NCBI GenBank assembly: GCA_004555405.1
Contig: SFIE01000003.1
Span: forward strand, 1-64,000
Reading direction: 5' to 3'
Length of the DNA: 64,000 nt
Source: Subdoligranulum sp.
GTDB lineage: Bacteria > Bacillota > Clostridia > Oscillospirales > Ruminococcaceae
The notes under the pieces are model-generated. The model ran no database searches. It worked only from the letters and a program-made list of their open reading frames with translations, and had not been told where the DNA came from. Within the stretch, counting starts at the first letter, position 1. Each line of letters starts with the position of its first letter. Below are positions 42,499 through 51,330 of this stretch, piece by piece. The position numbers and the translations under genes are program-made.

Positions 42499-43575
42499 TT
42501 ACTCTTGCGGATCTTCGTTTTGCCCCTTCAGCACCTTTGCCAGCGCTGCCAGCAGGGCATCGTTTTCGGGCCCGGTGCGCACTGCGGTGCGATACCACCC
42601 CGGGCCAAGGCCGGGATAGTTTTCGCAGCTGCGGATCGACACCCCCAGCGCCTGCAGCCCCTCTGAAAGCGGCTGCCTGCAATAAAACAGCAGATAGTTT
42701 GCCTGCCCCGGCACCACCCGCATTCCCAGCGCCTGCAAAGCGGCGGCCATGCGCGGGCGCTGGGTGCGCAGCAAAGCCCGCACCCTTTGGGGATATTCTT
42801 CATCCTGCAGCGCCGCTATGCCCGCCGCCTGCGCCGGGCCGTTCACGCTCCAGGGCTGGGCGGCAGCCTGCAGCCTTTGCAAAAGCGCGGTGTCGCTGCA
42901 AAGGCACCAGCCCAGCCGCAGCCCGGCCATGGCCCACAGCTTGGTAAACGCCCCCAAAATCACCAGCTCGGGCCAGTCGGCCAGCAGGCTGCAGCTGCTC
43001 ACGCTTTCCCTGTCCGGCAAAAATCCTGTAAAGCATTCGTCCACCACCAGCTTTGCACCCACAGCGCGGCATTGCTGCAGCGCTGCCAAAATCACCTGGC
43101 GGCTCACGGTGCGGCCCGTTGGGTTGCCGGGCTGGCACAAAAACACCAGCCCCACCCCCGGCTTTATGCGCTGTGCAAATTCCGGCGGAACCGTGAAATC
43201 GGTTTTTTCGCTCAGAACAAAGCGCTCGGTGCGGCAGCCCGCAAACTGCAGGGCGGCCTCGTATTCCGCAAAGCTGGGTGCGGTGACCAACCCCTTTTGC
43301 GGGCGCAGCACCAGCGCCAGCCGCCAGATCAGATCGGCTGCGCCGTTGCCGCACAGCACCCACTGGGCAGGCAGCGAAAAATACTGCCCCAGCGCCGCGC
43401 GAAGGCTGCGGCACAGCGGATCGGGGTAGCGCTGGGCCGCAACGGGATCGGCCAAAGCGGCCCTTACCCCCGGCGGCAGCCCCAGCGGCGAAACATTGGC
43501 CGAAAAATCCAAGGGCTCGGCCCCGTACCGGGCTTTAAACCCGGCCCAGTCGCCCCCGTGTACCAGCTTTTCCAC
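42499..43575 (-). CDS. cobD: Threonine-phosphate decarboxylase CobD (PLP-dependent)
   Basis: The 358-residue fold-type I aminotransferase-like enzyme begins VHGGDWAGFKARYGAEPLDFS, typical of CobD. It has LCQPGNPTGR and the PLP lysine in LGAFTKLWAMAGLRLGW. It makes (R)-1-amino-2-propanol phosphate for the nucleotide loop. Neighbouring cbiB uses that product. It starts a possible second transcription unit with its own promoter region at 43644-43674. Confidence 0.9.
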   Translation of the reverse strand: MEKLVHGGDWAGFKARYGAEPLDFSANVSPLGLPPGVRAALADPVAAQRYPDPLCRSLRAALGQYFSLPAQWVLCGNGAADLIWRLALVLRPQKGLVTAPSFAEYEAALQFAGCRTERFVLSEKTDFTVPPEFAQRIKPGVGLVFLCQPGNPTGRTVSRQVILAALQQCRAVGAKLVVDECFTGFLPDRESVSSCSLLADWPELVILGAFTKLWAMAGLRLGWCLCSDTALLQRLQAAAQPWSVNGPAQAAGIAALQDEEYPQRVRALLRTQRPRMAAALQALGMRVVPGQANYLLFYCRQPLSEGLQALGVSIRSCENYPGLGPGWYRTAVRTGPENDALLAALAKVLKGQNEDPQE

Positions 43576-43591
43576 GGTTTTCCCTCCTATT

Positions 43592-43744
43592 TGTTGAAAG
43601 TTTTAAAAAAATGTTGAAAACTTAAATTTTCTTTCGTGTTATCATTATTTCAAGGCATTTTACAGTGTGTAAAACAGGCGGAAAACTGCCGATTTTTGCA
43701 AGTTTTCAACATAAGTTCCCCGGTTTCGCAGCAGGTTTTCAACA
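43592..43744. repeat. Four-copy GTTGAAAA motif cluster between cbiB and cobD
   Basis: TGTTGAAAGTTTT (43592-43604) and TGTTGAAAACTT (43612-43623) face one way. AAGTTTTCAACA (43700-43711) and AGGTTTTCAACA (43733-43744, running into the end of cbiB) face the other. The middle two are perfect 12-bp inverted copies. They flank the candidate cobD promoter on both sides. Confidence 0.7.
43644..43674 (-). promoter_or_regulatory. Candidate cobD promoter with TTTTACA inverted repeat
   Basis: On the minus strand TTTACA (43668-43673), an 18-bp spacer and AATAAT (43644-43649). The -35 lies in a perfect inverted repeat TTTTACA-GTG-TGTAAAA (43658-43674), a plausible operator. Confidence 0.5.
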
Positions 43745-44695
43745 CCCCAACCCTGTGCGAGCCAAAAAGCCCAGCGCCACCGCCAGCACGCTGCCCGCCA
43801 GCATTACCCGATTGGTGCGGGCAATATCCCGGGGCTCCACCGGGCGGTGTGCATCGCCAATGGTTTTTTTGTTGTAATACTCGCCGAAATACCATGCCGG
43901 GCCTGCCAGCTGCACCCCCAGCGCCCCCGCACAGGCCGATTCGGTTTGCGCGGAATTGGGGCTGGCATGGCAGCGGCGGTCACGCCGCCAAATGCGCCAC
44001 GCGCCCTGCATACTTTGGCCGCACAGCCCTGCGCACAGGATCCACAGCAGCGCCGCCAAGCGGCTGGGCAGCCAGTTGGCAATATCATCCAAATGGGCGG
44101 CAGCGCGCCCGAAATACAGATACTTTTCGTTTTTATAGCCCACCATGCTGTCCATGGTGTTGATGCTTTTATAGCACAGCGCCAGCGGTGCGCCGCCCAG
44201 CAGCATATACAGCAAGGGGGCGATGACGCCGTCGGAAAAATTTTCGGCCACGGTTTCCACAGCGGCCTTGGCCACCCCCTCCGGGGTAAGGGCGGCGGTA
44301 TCGCGCCCCACAATGCGGCTCACCGCCCGGCGCGCCGCAGGCAGGTCCTGTTTTTCCAGCTGCCGCTGCACGGCGGTGCTTTCGGTATACAAGCCCTTGG
44401 CGGCCAGCGCTTGCCAGCACCACACGGTTTGCACCAAAAGCCCCAGCGCCGGATGCAGCGCCTGCGCAGCCCGGCACACAAGGCCCGTGAGCAAAAGCGT
44501 GCCCAGGGGCAGCACCGCCGCCAGCACGCGCCCTGCGTGCAAAAGCCCGGCCTCGCTTGGCCCAAAGGCGCGGCGCAGGGGCTTTTCCAGCGCCGAAATG
44601 GCCCTGCCCATCAGCACCACCGGGTGGGGCATCCAGGCAGGATCCCCCAGCAAAAGATCCAGCCCAAAGCCCAGCAAAACGGCCTGCGTTACCAT
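43739..44695 (-). CDS. cbiB: Adenosylcobinamide-phosphate synthase CbiB
   Basis: The 318-residue membrane protein has the CbiB opening GFGLDLLLGDPAWMPHPVVLMG, then SIVGRDTAAL-like VSRIVGRDTAALT and the block ENFSDGVIAPLLYMLLGGAP. It attaches the aminopropanol arm to cobyrate. The ATG at 44695 overlaps the 3' end of cobC by seven bases; the frame open to 44809 is rejected. Confidence 0.93.
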   Translation of the reverse strand: MVTQAVLLGFGLDLLLGDPAWMPHPVVLMGRAISALEKPLRRAFGPSEAGLLHAGRVLAAVLPLGTLLLTGLVCRAAQALHPALGLLVQTVWCWQALAAKGLYTESTAVQRQLEKQDLPAARRAVSRIVGRDTAALTPEGVAKAAVETVAENFSDGVIAPLLYMLLGGAPLALCYKSINTMDSMVGYKNEKYLYFGRAAAHLDDIANWLPSRLAALLWILCAGLCGQSMQGAWRIWRRDRRCHASPNSAQTESACAGALGVQLAGPAWYFGEYYNKKTIGDAHRPVEPRDIARTNRVMLAGSVLAVALGFLARTGLGC

Positions 44696-45300
44696 GTGTG
44701 CGCCTGTTTTGTGCAGCAGATCTTTTCCGCCAGCGTTAAGATATGCTCGCCCGCCGCCCACTTTTCGGGGTCCACAGTCAGGCGGTAGCCGCAGCCGTTG
44801 GGCGCGCACCAGCTGTAATAATCTTCCGCCGGGCGGCCCATGGCTTCCATGGCGGCCATCTGGGTGCCGCCGTGCGCCACGATCACCAGCGGCTTTTCGG
44901 GGGTTTTCAGGCCGATCTCCACCAGCTGCTGCATGGCCTGCACCACGCGCTGGGTAAACTCGGTTTTGCTTTCGCCGCCGGGGCAGCGGCCCTTGGCATC
45001 ACGGCTGATCCAATCCACATACACGGGGTCGTGCTCCATATCCTCGTAGCTTTGCCCCTCAAACTTGCCGAAGCACATTTCCATGATGCCGGGCACCGGG
45101 ATCTGCTTTACCCCCGGAAACAGGATCTCGGCGGTTTCGCGGGCGCGGCCCAGCGGCGAAACATACACCTGATCGGGCACAAAGCCCGCCGGGCGCAGGG
45201 CCTCGCGGCCTTCGGGCGAAAGCGGGATCTCCTGCTGGCCCTGATACTTTTTCAGCTTGTTGTACACGGTTTCCCCGTGGCGGATCAAATATACATCCAT
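44689..45300 (-). CDS. cobC: Alpha-ribazole phosphatase CobC (histidine phosphatase)
   Basis: The 203-residue protein of the phosphoglycerate-mutase-like family has catalytic LIRHGETVYN (His8), VSPLGRARETAEI, CFGKFEGQSYEDM and VAHGGTQMAAM (second His). It removes phosphate from alpha-ribazole phosphate or adenosylcobalamin phosphate. It lies within the cobalamin operon, which makes this more likely than a general phosphatase. Confidence 0.88.
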   Translation of the reverse strand: MDVYLIRHGETVYNKLKKYQGQQEIPLSPEGREALRPAGFVPDQVYVSPLGRARETAEILFPGVKQIPVPGIMEMCFGKFEGQSYEDMEHDPVYVDWISRDAKGRCPGGESKTEFTQRVVQAMQQLVEIGLKTPEKPLVIVAHGGTQMAAMEAMGRPAEDYYSWCAPNGCGYRLTVDPEKWAAGEHILTLAEKICCTKQAHTW

Positions 45301-45332
45301 GATATTCTCCTATTATTTATACAAATTGTATT

Positions 45333-45665
45333 TTATTTTATCCGGGTTGGAATGCCGCAGAACACGCGCACCACTTCCTGAGCCTGCTGCGCCAGCAAGA
45401 TAGCCAGGCGGCCGGCGGCCTCGCGCTGGGCGCGCTGGGCTTTATCGATGGGCACCACGCCGCTGCCCACCTCGGCGGCGGTCACGGCGGTTTTCTGCGC
45501 CAGCTGTGCGGCCAGCGCTTCCAGCTGCGCAGGGGTTTCGGCCCCGGTCACAAGCTGCTGCACATCCGCAGCGGCCAGCCGGGCCAGCTGGGCATCGTTC
45601 CAGCCGAAACGGGTTTTCACATAGGTTTTCTTGCCGCTGTACAGCGGCCCTGTTACAAAAATCAT
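45333..45665 (-). CDS. Short CobU-like protein (truncated adenosylcobinamide kinase homologue)
   Basis: The 110-residue protein has a P-loop-like start (MIFVTGPLYSGKKTYVKTRF). Its C-terminal half, GVVPIDKAQRAQREAAGRLA followed by VVRVFCGIPTRIK, matches the end of CobU (VP-x-R-x-x-G-R, then V-x-G-I-P). It is about 60 residues shorter than CobU and lacks the guanylylated-histidine region. A normal CobU is encoded 0.8 kb away. It overlaps cobS by four bases and is clearly translated with the operon. It may be a regulatory or kinase-only relative. Confidence 0.7.
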   Translation of the reverse strand: MIFVTGPLYSGKKTYVKTRFGWNDAQLARLAAADVQQLVTGAETPAQLEALAAQLAQKTAVTAAEVGSGVVPIDKAQRAQREAAGRLAILLAQQAQEVVRVFCGIPTRIK

Positions 45666-46441
45666 CGCAAAACGCTTTCTGCCATTTGGCACACCACGGC
45701 GGCGGCAAGCTGCCAAAGCTCGCACCGCGTTAAAAACCACCCGGCCAGATCGCCGCTGATACCGCCGAACTGCTTTTGCGCCACAGCCCGGTAACGCCAA
45801 AGGCACAAAAGCGCCGCCAGCGCCGCGCCAACGCCCGGCCCCCGGGCGCACACAGCCTGCGCGGCCATGCACACCCCGGCCAGCACAGCCAAAAACCGCC
45901 CGGCGAAGGCCCTGTCAGCCGCGGTGGCAAAGGTGTGGGCAAGGCCGGTGTTTTTTGCCAGCGGAAAACGCGCCACGGCATAGCCCGAAAGGGCGCGGCT
46001 CAGCACCTGGCCAATGGCAAGGGCCATCAGCGCGCGGCCATCGGGCAGCTGGGTCCACAGTGCAAAGCAGGCCAAAAACCAGCTGCACAGGCGGATCACC
46101 GCAAAAGCGCCGCAGTGCGGGTCGGCCAGGATCTGCTGTTTTTTTTCAGGCAAGGCACAGCTGGCCAGCGCGTCGCAGGTGTCGGCAAAGCCGTCCAGAT
46201 GAATGCCGCCCGTTACCAGCACCGGCAAAAGGCACAGCCCCGCCGCCCGCAGCACGCTACCCGCCCCCAGCGCCCGGCACAGCGCCGCAAAGCCCAAAAG
46301 CCCCGCGCCGCTCACCAGCCCCACTGCCGGAAACGCGCACAGCGCATAGCGCATATTCTGTTTGTTCCATACGGGCTGGGGCAGCGGCACGGCTGAAAAC
46401 ATACCGAACGCCACCGCCAGCGTTTGCAAAAATATCTTCAT
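45662..46441 (-). CDS. cobS: Adenosylcobinamide-GDP ribazoletransferase CobS
   Basis: The 259-residue membrane protein has about six helices and the CobS hallmark VTGGIHLDGFADTCDAL (about residues 76-92), with KKQQILADPHCGAFAVI after it. It joins adenosylcobinamide-GDP to alpha-ribazole, the last assembly step. It begins 33 bp after cobU and overlaps the short CobU-like gene. Confidence 0.93.
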   Translation of the reverse strand: MKIFLQTLAVAFGMFSAVPLPQPVWNKQNMRYALCAFPAVGLVSGAGLLGFAALCRALGAGSVLRAAGLCLLPVLVTGGIHLDGFADTCDALASCALPEKKQQILADPHCGAFAVIRLCSWFLACFALWTQLPDGRALMALAIGQVLSRALSGYAVARFPLAKNTGLAHTFATAADRAFAGRFLAVLAGVCMAAQAVCARGPGVGAALAALLCLWRYRAVAQKQFGGISGDLAGWFLTRCELWQLAAAVVCQMAESVLR

Positions 46442-46474
46442 GGTTTTTCCTGCGGCAGCCCCAAAACGGCTGCC

Positions 46475-46993
46475 TTATTTGTGTTGTATCTGCAGGCCGC
46501 CCACGGCCTCGTACACGCAGTCGGCCATGGCGGCAGCGGCGTTGTTCAGCTTGGCCAGCGTGTACACATATGCCGGGGTGTCGCCCGCATAGTCAAGCCC
46601 GCCGCCCGCCACATCGCCGCTTACCATCACCAGCAGGGCGCATTTTTCGGCCAGCGCTTTCACCCCGGCCAAAATGGCTTTTTCTGTGTTTTCGCCCGCG
46701 CCCTGCGGCGAAAACATTTCGCCCGCGCAAAGATTGGTCAGATCCTCCAGCAGCACGGCGCTGCCCGGGGGCACGCTTTCGGCTGCCGCCAAAAGCCCCA
46801 GCGGCACTTCCAGCGTGGAAAACTGTTTTTCCGCGCGCATGGCGCGGTGCTTTTGCACACGGCGCTCGCTTTCGCTGTCCCACACCTGCATGGTGGCAAT
46901 ATACACCCGGGGACGGGCGGTGCTTTGCAGGATCAGCTGCTCGGCCAGCTGGCTTTTGCCGCTGGCGGCGCCCCCCACCACAAGGGCGGTCAT
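46475..46993 (-). CDS. cobU: Adenosylcobinamide kinase/guanylyltransferase CobU
   Basis: The 172-residue protein has the P-loop LVVGGAASGKSQLAEQL, RVYIATMQVWDSE, and a histidine in VQKHRAMRAEKQFSTLE, the guanylylation region. VLLEDLTNLCAGEM follows. It phosphorylates cobinamide and adds GMP. Its ATG at 46993 overlaps the cobT stop by four bases; the frame extending to 47323 is rejected. Confidence 0.92.
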   Translation of the reverse strand: MTALVVGGAASGKSQLAEQLILQSTARPRVYIATMQVWDSESERRVQKHRAMRAEKQFSTLEVPLGLLAAAESVPPGSAVLLEDLTNLCAGEMFSPQGAGENTEKAILAGVKALAEKCALLVMVSGDVAGGGLDYAGDTPAYVYTLAKLNNAAAAMADCVYEAVGGLQIQHK

Positions 46994-48069
46994 GTGCTGC
47001 CTCCCAGCGGCTGATAGGGCTGCAGCCCTGCCGAGGCAAAGGTGTAGCCCTCGCGGTACACCGCCAGCGCCATATCCAAAAGCGGCATGGCAGCCACTGC
47101 GCCCGTGCCCTCGCCCAGGCGCATTTCGGCGGTAATCAGCGGCTTTTTGCCCAGCGCTGCCAGCGCCAGCGCACCGGCAGGCTCGGCCGAAACATGGCTG
47201 GCCAGAATGGCCTTTTCGCTTTGCGGGCACAGCCGCACGGCCAAAAGGGCCGCTGCCGCGCTGATCACACCGTCGGCCAGCACCGGCACACCGGCCAGTG
47301 CGCCGCCCAAAAACGCACCGCACATGCCCGCAATATCCAGGCCGCCCACCGCCGCCAGCACGCCCAACGGGTCGGCCAGACTCTCGTGGTTGATCTGCAG
47401 TGCCCTGCGCACTGCGGCCTTTTTGCGCGCAAGGCCTTCATCCGAAAGGCCCGCGCCGCGCCCCACGATGGCTTCGGGCCGGGCGTTGAGCAGCGCACAC
47501 AGCACACACGCCGCCGTGGTGGTGTTGCCAATGCCCATTTCCCCGGTGGCGATCAGCTTTACGCCCTCGCCCGCCAGCCCCTGCACCAGCCGGATGCCCG
47601 CCAGAATGCCCTGGGCCGCCTGCTCGCGGCTCATGGCCGGGCCCAGCGTGCAGTCTTTGGTGCCGTTTGCGATGCGGCGGTTCAAAACGCCCGGCTCGCC
47701 TGCATAGTTTTCCACGCCCATATCCACGGGCAGCACCGGGCAGCCCGCCACCTGCCCCATGCGGCACACAGCCGTTACGCCCAGCGCCAGATTGTGCGCC
47801 ACGGCGGCTGTTACGCTGGCGGGGCTTTGCGAAATACCCTGGGCCACCACGCCGTTGTCGGCGCAGAACACCAGCGCCCGCCGGGGCGTGAGCTGTACAT
47901 TTTCGCTGCCCGTAAGCCCGGCGATCTGCTCGATGGCCTGTTCCAGAAGGCCCAGACTGCCCAAGGGCTTGGCGCAGGCATTCCAGTGTTCTCTGGCTTT
48001 TTGTGCGGCAGCGGCGCTGGGCGGGGTGATGCCCGCCAGAAGGCCGCTGAGTGTTTGTTCTGCCGTCAT
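46990..48069 (-). CDS. cobT: Nicotinate-nucleotide:dimethylbenzimidazole phosphoribosyltransferase CobT
   Basis: The 359-residue protein has CobT landmarks: FCADNGVVAQGISQSP, GEMGIGNTTTAACVLCALL, and the C-terminal EMRLGEGTGAVAAMPLLDMA with the catalytic glutamate. It activates the lower ligand base as alpha-ribazole phosphate. No bluB or bza gene for benzimidazole synthesis is visible, so the base may be salvaged. The ATG at 48069 follows GGAGGGAGCAAGAACC. Confidence 0.94.
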   Translation of the reverse strand: MTAEQTLSGLLAGITPPSAAAAQKAREHWNACAKPLGSLGLLEQAIEQIAGLTGSENVQLTPRRALVFCADNGVVAQGISQSPASVTAAVAHNLALGVTAVCRMGQVAGCPVLPVDMGVENYAGEPGVLNRRIANGTKDCTLGPAMSREQAAQGILAGIRLVQGLAGEGVKLIATGEMGIGNTTTAACVLCALLNARPEAIVGRGAGLSDEGLARKKAAVRRALQINHESLADPLGVLAAVGGLDIAGMCGAFLGGALAGVPVLADGVISAAAALLAVRLCPQSEKAILASHVSAEPAGALALAALGKKPLITAEMRLGEGTGAVAAMPLLDMALAVYREGYTFASAGLQPYQPLGGST

Positions 48070-49403
48070 GGTTCTTGCTCCCTCCATTGGATCGCCGCCC
48101 GGGCAAAGCGCCGGGCCAACTGCGGCCTGCCCGCAAAATACAAATGCGGAAAGCCCGCATACAGGCTTTCGCTCACAAAGCCGCAGCGCCAGCTTTTGCC
48201 GCTCACGGGCTTTTCGGCACACAGCGCCGTGCCGTTATGGGTGGAATCCCAGTGATGAAATTCGTGTATGGGCACGGTTTCGCCCTGCCGGAACAGCATA
48301 CTGTTCTGCATGGGCGAAAGGGCCGCATAGCCAAAGCGTACCAGCTTGGGGGTTTGAAAGCCCCGGCCCGGCAGCGCCCCTGCCATGGGCCACACCCGGC
48401 CCTGCACATCCTGGAGGCTTTGCCCCAAATACAAAAATCCGCCGCACTCGGCCACGGTGGGCAGCCCTGCCGCCACCGCGCTGCGTATGGCATCCCGCAG
48501 GGCCGCATTCCGGCTCAGCGCCTCGGCGTGCAGCTCGGGGTAGCCCCCGGGCAGATACAGCCCGCCGATCTGCTTTGGCAGCGCGGCATCCGCCATGGGG
48601 CTGAAGAACACCGGCTCCAGCCCGGCCTCGGCAAAAGCTTCTAAGGTTTCGCGGTAGCAAAAGCAAAAGGCCTCATCCGCCGCCACGGCCAGCCGCACCC
48701 GCCGCACCGGCGGCGCGCCGGGCACCGGCGCAGCGGGCGCGGGCACTGCGAACAGCCGCGCAAACAGCGGCCAGTCAAAATTTTGTTCCAGCCTTTCGGC
48801 CAGCACCTGCGCCCGGGCCGCAAGGCCCGGCAGCTCCCCTGCCATGCACAGGCCTAGATGCCGGGCCGGAAATTCGGCCTCGGGCATTTCGGGCAGCCAG
48901 CCCACCACCGGCAGGCCGCACAGCGCCTGCACCTTTTGCGCCAGCGCTGCCGCCGCCCCGGCAGGGCAGCGGTTCAGCAAAACCGCCGCTGCGCCATGGG
49001 GCGTATGCTGTGCCAGAAGCCCCGGCAGGCTTTCCAGCTGCTGGGGAGATACCACCAGCAGCGCAGGCAGGCCCAGCGTTTGCCCCACCTGCCATGCGCT
49101 GGCCCGGGGCGTGCCCCCCACACCGTCGTAATACCCCATGGCCCCCTCGGCCACCACGGCACCGCAGCCGCAGCAGCCCCGGGCAAACAGCGCCTTCACG
49201 GTTTCGGGCTCGCTCAGATACAGATCCAGATTCCGGCATTCCACCCCCAGCACGGCGCGGTGAAAGCCGGGGTCGATGTAATCCGGGCCGCACTTAAAGG
49301 CGCACGGGTGCAGCCCCCGGCGCTGCAAAAGCGCCAGCAGCGCCACAGCCAGCGTGGTTTTGCCGCTGCCAGAGCGGGGCGCGGCCAGCACCAGCCCGAT
49401 CAT
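48066..49403 (-). CDS. cbiA: Cobyrinic acid a,c-diamide synthase CbiA
   Basis: The 445-residue protein has an N-terminal ATP-binding domain (LAAPRSGSGKTTLAVALLAL; CGPDYIDPGFH) and a C-terminal glutaminase domain with its cysteine in TVAECGGFLYLG. LYLPGGYPELHAEAL is the other hallmark. It amidates the a and c side chains. It overlaps cobT and cbiET by four bases each. The frame extends to 49574, but the ATG at 49403 fits the family start. Confidence 0.94.
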   Translation of the reverse strand: MIGLVLAAPRSGSGKTTLAVALLALLQRRGLHPCAFKCGPDYIDPGFHRAVLGVECRNLDLYLSEPETVKALFARGCCGCGAVVAEGAMGYYDGVGGTPRASAWQVGQTLGLPALLVVSPQQLESLPGLLAQHTPHGAAAVLLNRCPAGAAAALAQKVQALCGLPVVGWLPEMPEAEFPARHLGLCMAGELPGLAARAQVLAERLEQNFDWPLFARLFAVPAPAAPVPGAPPVRRVRLAVAADEAFCFCYRETLEAFAEAGLEPVFFSPMADAALPKQIGGLYLPGGYPELHAEALSRNAALRDAIRSAVAAGLPTVAECGGFLYLGQSLQDVQGRVWPMAGALPGRGFQTPKLVRFGYAALSPMQNSMLFRQGETVPIHEFHHWDSTHNGTALCAEKPVSGKSWRCGFVSESLYAGFPHLYFAGRPQLARRFARAAIQWREQEP

Positions 49404-50593
49404 GCTTTTTGCCCGGTGATCAGCCACACCGGGTTTTGCGCTGTCATCATGTGCAGCCCGCCCACGGCCCTTGCATCGCTTACGGCGATCTGGCTCACGG
49501 TGGGCTGCAGCCCCAGCTGCTGCATGGCGGCACAGGCCGCGCCCAGGGTTTCGAGGGTGACAGCGCTGACACACACCCGCGCTGCGGGATTGGCCGCCAG
49601 CACGGTTTCCAGAATTTCTTTCATTGTCCCCTTGCTGCCGCCGACAAACACTTTATCGGGGGCAGGCAGGCCCTGCAGCGCCGCCGGGGCGCTGCCGCAC
49701 AGGGCCGTGAGGTTCCACGCGCCCAGCTTTTCGCGGTTTTGTGCGATCAGGCCGCAGGCCTCGGGCGAGGCTTCCACCGTGTACACCCGGGCCGCCGCCC
49801 GGCTGAGGGCAATGGCCACGCTGCCGGTGCCGCCGCCCACATCCCAGCACACATCGCCGGGCACGGGGTGAAGCTGCTGCAGCACGGCAGCGCGCACCAG
49901 TTGCTTGGTCATGGGCGTTTTGCCGCGAATAAAAACATCGTCCGGCAGCCACGGGCCGTATTGGGCCAGGGGCTGCGGCGCAGGCCCGGCCAGCAGCACG
50001 GTCAGCGGGTCAAACTGCCTTTGGGCCAGCTGGGCCGCCGTGCCGTGCAGAATGCTTTCCTGCGGCGTGCCAAGGCTTTGCCCGGCACAGCATGGCAGCG
50101 CCCCCAAACCGGCCGCTGCCAGCTTTTGGCACAGCACAGCCGCCGTGTTTTCGCCGCCGGTCAAAAACAGCACGCTTTTGCCCTGCATTACATAGGGCAC
50201 CGGATCACACGCGCGGCCATGCGCACTGGCCAAAAGCCAGTTTTGCCATGCACAGCCAAGGCGGGCGGCCAGCAGCTGCAGGCTGGAAACCCCCGGATAC
50301 CACCGGCACTGTGCGCCGCTTTGTGCAAGGCGCTGGGCCAAAAGCCCGGCCCCCGAATAAAAGCCCACATCGCCGCTGAACACCGCTGCAACCTGCTTTT
50401 GGCCGCTTTGCAGAATGCACCGGGCCAGTTCCTCGGTGCGCACGGCAGCCACACGGTTGGGGGTAACGCCCGGGGGCAGCAGCTGCAAAAGGCGCTGGGC
50501 CCCCACAACAAGCCCGGCCCCCTGCAAAGCCTGGGCGGCTTCGGCCGTCAGCGTTTGTGCGCCTGCGCCCAGCGCGATGAGCGATACCGTCAT
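49400..50593 (-). CDS. cbiET: Fused cobalt-precorrin methyltransferase/decarboxylase CbiE-CbiT (CobL type)
   Basis: Residues 1-200 are CbiE, a tetrapyrrole methylase (LIALGAGAQTLTAEAAQAL; AVFSGDVGFYSGAG). Residues 210-397 are CbiT, a Rossmann methyltransferase (DVCWDVGGGTGSVAIALSRA; VFVGGSKGTMKEIL). Together they methylate C5 and C15 and decarboxylate ring C, making precorrin-8. The fusion is the CobL architecture, often also seen in anaerobes. The ATG at 50593 follows AAGGGGGAAAAACACC. Confidence 0.93.
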   Translation of the reverse strand: MTVSLIALGAGAQTLTAEAAQALQGAGLVVGAQRLLQLLPPGVTPNRVAAVRTEELARCILQSGQKQVAAVFSGDVGFYSGAGLLAQRLAQSGAQCRWYPGVSSLQLLAARLGCAWQNWLLASAHGRACDPVPYVMQGKSVLFLTGGENTAAVLCQKLAAAGLGALPCCAGQSLGTPQESILHGTAAQLAQRQFDPLTVLLAGPAPQPLAQYGPWLPDDVFIRGKTPMTKQLVRAAVLQQLHPVPGDVCWDVGGGTGSVAIALSRAAARVYTVEASPEACGLIAQNREKLGAWNLTALCGSAPAALQGLPAPDKVFVGGSKGTMKEILETVLAANPAARVCVSAVTLETLGAACAAMQQLGLQPTVSQIAVSDARAVGGLHMMTAQNPVWLITGQKA

Positions 50594-51330
50594 GGTGTTT
50601 TTCCCCCTTGTGTGATCTCGTGTAAAATTTCCTCGGCGCTTTGCCCCAGTTCCTGCGGGCGGGCGATCACAATCACCCCTGCGCCGCACTCGGCCGCTGC
50701 CTGCAGCTTTTCGGCAAAGCCGCCGGGGCCGCCGCCGTTTTTGGTCACCATCCAGCGAATGCCGTATTGCCGCAGAATGGCACAGTTCAGCTCTTTGCCA
50801 AAGGGCCCCTGCATGGCAATGATATTCTTTTTGGGAATGCCTGCCGCCTCACACGCGGCCAGGCTTTCCATGCCGGGCAGCACGCGCGCCACCAGCCGCT
50901 CGCCGCCCAGCGGGGCAAACGCCCCCAGCTCTTTGGCGCCGGTGGTGAGCAGTATTTTGCCGCTGCGCTTTGCCAGCAGGGCGGCGGCAGCCGCCGCGCC
51001 GGGCACGACCTCGGCGCCGCCCTGCGCCCCCGCCGGGCGCAGCAGCCGCCGATAGGGCACGCCGCACGCCGCACACGCCGCGCGAATGTTTTCGCTGGCC
51101 TGCACGGCATAGGGGTGGGTGGCATCTATGCAAAGCTGCGCCCCCGAAAGCACCGGCGGCATTTGCTGCGCCGTAAGCCTGCCGCACAGCACCGAGACCC
51201 CCGGGCAAGCCCCCTGTGTTTCGGCCCCGTAGGCCGTGGCAACGCTCACGGTAACGGCATGGCCCAGCGCCGCCAGCTGATGGGAAAGCGTGCGGCCCTC
51301 GGTGGTGCCGCCGAAAATAAAAATGTTCAT
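50590..51330 (-). CDS. cbiJ: Cobalt-precorrin-6A reductase CbiJ
   Basis: The 246-residue protein opens IFIFGGTTEGRTLSHQLAAL and has the conserved CIDATHPYAVQASENIRAAC and a C-terminal WMVTKNGGGPGGFAEKLQAA, all CobK/CbiJ hallmarks. It reduces the macrocycle with NAD(P)H. It is coupled to cbiH and cbiET by four-base overlaps. Confidence 0.93.
   Translation of the reverse strand: MNIFIFGGTTEGRTLSHQLAALGHAVTVSVATAYGAETQGACPGVSVLCGRLTAQQMPPVLSGAQLCIDATHPYAVQASENIRAACAACGVPYRRLLRPAGAQGGAEVVPGAAAAAALLAKRSGKILLTTGAKELGAFAPLGGERLVARVLPGMESLAACEAAGIPKKNIIAMQGPFGKELNCAILRQYGIRWMVTKNGGGPGGFAEKLQAAAECGAGVIVIARPQELGQSAEEILHEITQGGKTP

Noticed and set aside
45955..48255. A 766-residue open frame on the plus strand
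   Set aside because: It is antisense to cobS, cobU and cobT, with proline/arginine-rich sequence and no domain. The same applies to other long antisense frames at 7.8-9.8, 10.4-12.1, 36.4-38.6 and 40.9-42.7 kb.
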